Shown piece by piece: positions 40,420 through 43,525 of a stretch of DNA of 43,525 nucleotides. Below the pieces are notes generated by a model. It made no database searches and was not told the origin of the DNA. It was given only the letters and a program-made list of their open reading frames with translations. Position 1 is the first letter of the stretch, and the number at the start of each line of letters is the position of its first letter. The stretch lies in contig CACYLC010000007.1 in the NCBI GenBank assembly GCA_902775105.1, forward strand, positions 1 to 43,525, read 5' to 3'. The translations under genes were made by a program, and so were the position numbers. The stretch is from Oscillospiraceae bacterium (GTDB taxonomy: Bacteria > Bacillota > Clostridia > Oscillospirales > Oscillospiraceae).

Positions 40420-41266
40420 GGTATTTGAAAAACTGACGCTCTATTTTCAATATCCCTTTGTCCGGTATGCACTGATCGTCGGGGTGCTGATTGCCCTCTG
40501 CTCGTCGCTTTTGGGTGTCACGCTGGTGCTGAAACGCTTTTCGTTCATCGGGGACGGGCTCTCCCATGTGGCGTTCGGGGCTATGGCGATTGCGGCGGTA
40601 CTCAACCTGACGAATGAGATGCCCCTTGTGCTGGTCATCACGATTGTCTGCGCGGTGCTACTCCTTCGGACGGGGCAAAATGCCAAAATCAAGGGGGATG
40701 CTGCCGTCGCCATGATCTCGGTCAGCGCTCTTGCCATCGGCTATCTGCTGATGAATCTGTTCTCCACCTCCAGCAATCTCTCCGGTGACGTTTGCTCCAC
40801 GCTGTTCGGCTCAACTTCGATTCTGACCCTCACGCAGACAGAGGTGTGGCTCTGCATCATTCTTTCCATTGTGGTTGTTGCCATTTTTATCCTGTTTTAC
40901 AACAAAATCTTCGCCGTCACCTTTGATGAGGACTTTGCCAAAGCCACCGGAACCGGAGCCAACGCCTATAACCTGCTCATTGCGGTGGTCATTGCGGTTA
41001 TTATTGTGCTTGCCATGAATCTGGTGGGGTCGCTGCTGATTTCCGCTCTGGTGATTTTCCCCGCCCTTTCCGCTATGCGCATCTTCAAGAGCTTTCGATC
41101 TGTCACGCTCTGCTCTGCGTCGCTGTCGGTCTGCTGTGCGCTGCTTGGCATCCTGATCTCCATCGTGGCCGGGACGCCGGTGGGGTCAACCATCGTGGCC
41201 ATTGATATTGTGGCCTTTGGCATCTTCTCTCTGATTGGGACAGTTTTTGGAGGAATTCGAGCATGA
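40412..41266 (+). CDS. znuB: Zinc ABC transporter permease ZnuB
   Basis: A 284-residue membrane permease of the ABC-3 family. It begins MNEVFEKLTLYFQYPFVRYA and has the typical SLLGVTLVLKRFSFIGDGLS and HVAFGAMAI segments, eight or so hydrophobic helices, and a late FDEDFAKATGTGANAYN loop. The frame is intact although znuA and znuC before it are interrupted. It overlaps the restored znuC end by eight bases and the following lipoprotein gene by four. Confidence 0.92.
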   Translation: MNEVFEKLTLYFQYPFVRYALIVGVLIALCSSLLGVTLVLKRFSFIGDGLSHVAFGAMAIAAVLNLTNEMPLVLVITIVCAVLLLRTGQNAKIKGDAAVAMISVSALAIGYLLMNLFSTSSNLSGDVCSTLFGSTSILTLTQTEVWLCIILSIVVVAIFILFYNKIFAVTFDEDFAKATGTGANAYNLLIAVVIAVIIVLAMNLVGSLLISALVIFPALSAMRIFKSFRSVTLCSASLSVCCALLGILISIVAGTPVGSTIVAIDIVAFGIFSLIGTVFGGIRA

Positions 41267-41838
41267 AAAAGCAAATTTACCTGTTGCTCACGCTGATTTT
41301 ATTGCTGACACTCTCCGCCTGCGGCAGAGCTGCCGCTCCCCGAAATGTAACTGTCAATCAGACGCAGACCGTATCCGACCTCCTGGATAACGCAGCAAAC
41401 GATGAAGCACAGACGGAACAAGCGGATCCATACAGCGCAGAAAAAGATACCGAAGAGGCAGAGCCCATGCAGCCTGCAACAGACACAGTGGATGATACTG
41501 CCTATGACGTGGACTTGACCCAGCTGGGCAGCACCATGGTCTACTCCGAAGTGTTCAATATGATGTATGCCCCGGAAGATTATGTGGGTAAGACGGTAAA
41601 AATGGAAGGCAGCTTTGCGGTTTACGAGGGCGTCGACCGCAACTATTATGCATGCCTGATTGCGGATGCAACAGCTTGCTGTTCACAGGGAATCGAGTTT
41701 GTCTGGTCGGGTGACCACGTGTACCCGGATGACTATCCGGAATTGGGTTCCACGATCACGGTGACAGGAACCTTTGAAACCTACATGGAGGATGGAATGG
41801 AGTTTTGTCAGCTGGTAGATGCCGAAATTGTTGACTGA
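41263..41838 (+). CDS. Lipoprotein with OB-like C-terminal domain, zinc-locus associated
   Basis: A 191-residue lipoprotein with lipobox TLSACG (Cys 20), an acidic low-complexity linker to about residue 85, and a C-terminal domain of beta-strand type. This contains MYAPEDYVGKTVKMEGSFAV, a Cys pair in ADATACCSQGIEF, and GSTITVTGTFETYMEDG. It resembles small OB-fold lipoproteins that accompany zinc importers in Clostridia, which is recall and not a search. It follows znuB with an ATGA overlap. The Cys pair and acidic linker might bind zinc outside the membrane. Confidence 0.7.
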   Translation: MKKQIYLLLTLILLLTLSACGRAAAPRNVTVNQTQTVSDLLDNAANDEAQTEQADPYSAEKDTEEAEPMQPATDTVDDTAYDVDLTQLGSTMVYSEVFNMMYAPEDYVGKTVKMEGSFAVYEGVDRNYYACLIADATACCSQGIEFVWSGDHVYPDDYPELGSTITVTGTFETYMEDGMEFCQLVDAEIVD

Positions 41839-41890
41839 TTGCTGCATATTCTCGTTTTTCATGGGAGACACTTTTCCTGAGGTGATTGCC

Positions 41891-42139
41891 ATGGCAAAGC
41901 AGGGAATGAAGCGTCCGGACTGGACGCCCAGGGGAGAAAAAAACGAGACTCCGCCGGTGCCGGAAATACAGGGCAAGGCAAAGAGCGGTAAGAAAAGCGC
42001 AAATCCGTTGATTGCGGGCACGAAGAAGGTATACCACACGGGAAAACCAATTTGATCGGCCGACAGCGCCATTGATACCGGTCTTGCCCGGGACAATCCG
42101 GAAATTTGCCTGACCGCAGCGGGAAAGGAAGCGGCATAG
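41891..42139 (+). pseudogene. Small conserved protein with an in-frame TGA
   Basis: ATG 41891 follows GAGGTG. The frame reads MAKQGMKRPDWTPRGEKNET, then PPVPEIQGKAKSGKK and IAGTKKVYHTGKPI, and stops at TGA 42053-42055. In the same frame it continues SADSAIDTGLARDNPEIC to a second stop at 42139. Small clostridial proteins with this opening (MAKQGMKRP... PVPEIQGKAK) continue past this point into an LARDN-like segment, by recall, so the TGA looks like a nonsense mutation. The family has no known function. An AT-rich, decayed region follows. Confidence 0.6.
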
Positions 42140-42174
42140 GCGGTCTGGTCACAGACTGCCCCTGCCGCTTCTTT
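42128..42174 (+). terminator. Terminator after the small conserved gene
   Basis: GAAGCGGCA (42128-42136) pairs with TGCCGCTTC (42163-42171), with an inner GGCGGTCTG/CAGACTGCC stem, followed by only TTT. The small gene's final stop is inside the hairpin. Confidence 0.6.
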
Positions 42175-42363
42175 AAAATAGTTGCGTTTTCAACAAATTT
42201 ACCGTATAATCATGTCACATAGAATTATCATTCTGCTGACGTCTCCAAAGAAGACTGCGGCTCACGAAGGTTATTGATAAGCCAGGCGAGCGGGTAGGGA
42301 ATGCATTTCAGGACAGTGCGACAGTGAAGTAAGATTGGCTGACGGAGAAATGCCGCTGAGCTT
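42175..42363. other. Intergenic DNA with a possible promoter
   Basis: About 190 bases without a recognisable gene. TATAAT at 42205-42210 has a weak TTGCGT at 42182-42187, 17 bases upstream, but nothing coding follows it directly. The stretch may be eroded coding sequence of the recombinase-like fragment that follows. Confidence 0.3.
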
Positions 42364-42543
42364 ATGGAAATGCGTTTCGCTCGGGCATCTGTTGTCGAAA
42401 AATATCCAGCAGGGGAGATCAGTAAGGACGATTATGATAAGTGGCGCTATAACTATCCGAAATACGATACCTCTCAGCGTTGGGTACACGTGCCACCCAA
42501 AGAGCTGAGCGATGCACTGATTGAGGGATTGAAACAGAATTAA
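42364..42543 (+). pseudogene. C-terminal remnant, possibly of a serine recombinase
   Basis: A 59-codon open frame, ATG 42364 or 42370 to TAA 42541-42543, too short to be an intact enzyme. It reads AGEISKDDYDKWRYNYPKYD and then RWVHVPPKELSDALIEGLKQ. The order of charged and aromatic residues recalls the last residues of large serine recombinases. That assignment is from memory and uncertain. No recombinase catalytic domain is found upstream, so it would be a fragment. Confidence 0.35.
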
Positions 42544-42564
42544 GATTGATCTAAAGGAGATAAA

Positions 42565-43164
42565 ATGAAGATAATCATGAAATATGGTTGGTATGCTCTG
42601 TTGATTGCAGTTATAGGAGATTTACTTATTTCAACGATTCTTTCTTTGTTTTATAAAGGCTATAACAATTTGACAATGTCAATTAGTGTTTTAGGGAATC
42701 CTCAAAGTCCAGTCAAGGTACAGTTTAATTGTTGGATGTTTATTGAAGGGGTGCTGTTCTTAATTGCGTTGCCTGCGTTATATAAACACTATCATTTAGT
42801 GTCTGGTTGGATGACAATTTCGCTAATCACTTTTATTGCAGTATTTGCAGTTGGAGCTTGCATTTTAACCGCATTTTTTAGTGTAAACGAAACAAAGGGC
42901 GTAGTTACAGCAGCATCTAAAATACATGGAGCAGGCTCTGTACTGGGTTTTATGCTCTTTCTCTTTGTACCATTACTTATTGCGATGCTTTCGTTTAAAA
43001 ACGGAGAAGATGTTATAGGTGGTATAAGTGTAATTTGCTTTATAGTTGCATTAGTTTTCTTTGTATTGTTTGTTATGTCTGATAAAGAGAAGTTCGCAAA
43101 TACAGTTATTTCTAACGAAGGGCTGTGGCAAAGATTTAATTTAGTTTTTATGTATTTTCTGTGA
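42565..43164 (+). CDS. DUF998-type membrane protein
   Basis: A 199-residue integral membrane protein with about six hydrophobic segments and features of the DUF998 family (for example YNNLTMSISVLGNPQSP near residue 33, HGAGSVLGFMLF mid-protein). AAAGGAG precedes the ATG. Base and codon use are much more AT-rich than in the rest of the window (many TTT, ATA, AAA codons), pointing to recent acquisition. The end FNLVFMYFL looks slightly shorter than usual, so minor truncation is possible. Function unknown. Confidence 0.78.
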   Translation: MKIIMKYGWYALLIAVIGDLLISTILSLFYKGYNNLTMSISVLGNPQSPVKVQFNCWMFIEGVLFLIALPALYKHYHLVSGWMTISLITFIAVFAVGACILTAFFSVNETKGVVTAASKIHGAGSVLGFMLFLFVPLLIAMLSFKNGEDVIGGISVICFIVALVFFVLFVMSDKEKFANTVISNEGLWQRFNLVFMYFL

Positions 43165-43501
43165 AGAGTGTTATGTAAATCCAATACATTCTGTTTTTAT
43201 ATTGAACCAAAGCAAAATAAAAAGCCCTTAGCTGCATTTGCACACAGCTAAGGGCTTGATCTTATGGATTTTACAGTCACAAACCAAAGAACGATTATTC
43301 TTTAACTCCACAACCACCTGATACACAGAATCATTGCGGTTGAAGCGACTGTTATCAAAAGCAATGTAAAAGGCTCTTAAACCCGCATAAGATAAGGTAC
43401 AATAAGTTGCGTAAATTTGGATAGCGAAAAAAGAAGACATAGTCTGCAGACTCTGTTAGAATGAAGTTACGACACACACATTCGAAAGGAGCAAGCAAAC
43501 T
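43165..43501. other. AT-rich intergenic DNA before a putative insertion element
   Basis: This stretch of about 340 bases has a minus-strand open frame of 70 codons (43228-43440) with no recognisable domain. That frame ends inside the hairpin at 43222-43257. A 12-base palindrome AGTCTGCAGACT lies at 43441-43452, close to the next start codon, and could belong to the end of an insertion sequence. I would not call a gene here. Confidence 0.4.
43213..43257 (-). terminator. Hairpin with minus-strand T-tract
   Basis: AAGCCCTTAGCTG (43222-43234) pairs perfectly with 43245-43257 around a 10-base loop. On the minus strand it is followed by TTTATTTTGC, so it should terminate leftward transcripts. It may also end the DUF998 transcript, although no T-tract follows on that side. 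Confidence 0.7.
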
Positions 43502-43525
43502 ATGTCCGAGAAAATTGTACAGCTA
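43502..43525 (+). CDS. Start of a probable IS256-family transposase (cut by window end)
   Basis: ATG 43502 follows GAAAGGAGC and opens MSEKIVQL before the window ends. Mutator/IS256-type transposases in Firmicutes often begin this way. Eight residues cannot prove it, and the rest of the gene is outside the window. Confidence 0.35.

Noticed and set aside
43228..43440. A 70-codon minus-strand open frame near the right end
   Set aside because: It has no recognisable domain, ends inside a terminator hairpin, and sits in AT-rich flanking DNA.
1..43525. CRISPR arrays, tRNA or rRNA genes
   Set aside because: No evenly spaced direct repeats and no tRNA- or rRNA-like segments were seen on reading both strands; no search tool was available.

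Overview
The window looks like a chromosome segment of a fairly GC-rich, anaerobic Gram-positive bacterium of the Clostridia, most likely an Oscillospiraceae/Ruminococcaceae-type gut organism. Supporting signs are AGGAGG ribosome sites, sigma-A promoters, many lipobox lipoproteins in place of periplasmic proteins, the anaerobic (cobalt-early) cobalamin pathway and densely overlapping ATGA/GTGA gene junctions. The taxonomic guess is inference; no marker gene is present.

Layout. (1) 1-550: intergenic DNA with three strong inverted repeats, possibly the end of a dead IS200/IS605-type element, then a near-consensus promoter whose -10 box lies in a 13-bp inverted repeat. (2) 551-15929: one 18-gene plus-strand operon for adenosylcobalamin synthesis (corrin-ring methylation, side-chain amidation, aminopropanol arm, lower-ligand loop), including a short second CobU-like protein and a small Cys-rich protein. 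(3) 15930-21640, minus strand: a cobalamin riboswitch with terminator controlling a lipoprotein CbiK chelatase, a duplicated-domain lipoprotein and a FecBCD/BtuFCD-type ABC importer. The two operons converge on a shared terminator. (4) 21640-24000: a class C26 gamma-glutamyl hydrolase and a membrane protein carrying a HAD-like C-terminal domain. (5) 24000-32890: a nine-gene operon with a polar amino-acid ABC importer, a cytidylate-kinase-like protein, a circularly permuted ATP-grasp ligase, an alpha-E protein, a transglutaminase-like protease and two AstE/AspA-like proteins, the second lacking its metal ligands. This is the most likely uncharacterised system here. (6) 33033-36411: GH32 sucrose-6-phosphate hydrolase, nitroreductase and glycerate kinase, with a MITE-like repeat just upstream of the kinase. 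(7) 36649-41838: a zinc-homeostasis locus with a CobW/COG0523 GTPase divergent from a Fur/Zur regulator, a small membrane protein, znuA (broken, or recoded at an A AAA AAC heptamer), znuC (in-frame TAA), znuB and a lipoprotein. (8) 41850-43525: a decayed, AT-richer tail with a small gene carrying an in-frame TGA, a possible recombinase remnant, a DUF998 membrane protein and the first codons of what looks like an IS256-type transposase.

How the parts fit. CbiK supplies a metallated tetrapyrrole precursor, or handles tetrapyrroles outside the membrane, and the riboswitch ties it and the importer to cobalamin status. The biosynthetic operon shows no riboswitch and instead has an operator-like repeat on its promoter. 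The amino-acid importer and the ATP-grasp cluster share one operon, which suggests uptake of an amino acid or small peptide coupled to making and trimming an amide-linked product. The product cannot be read from the sequence.
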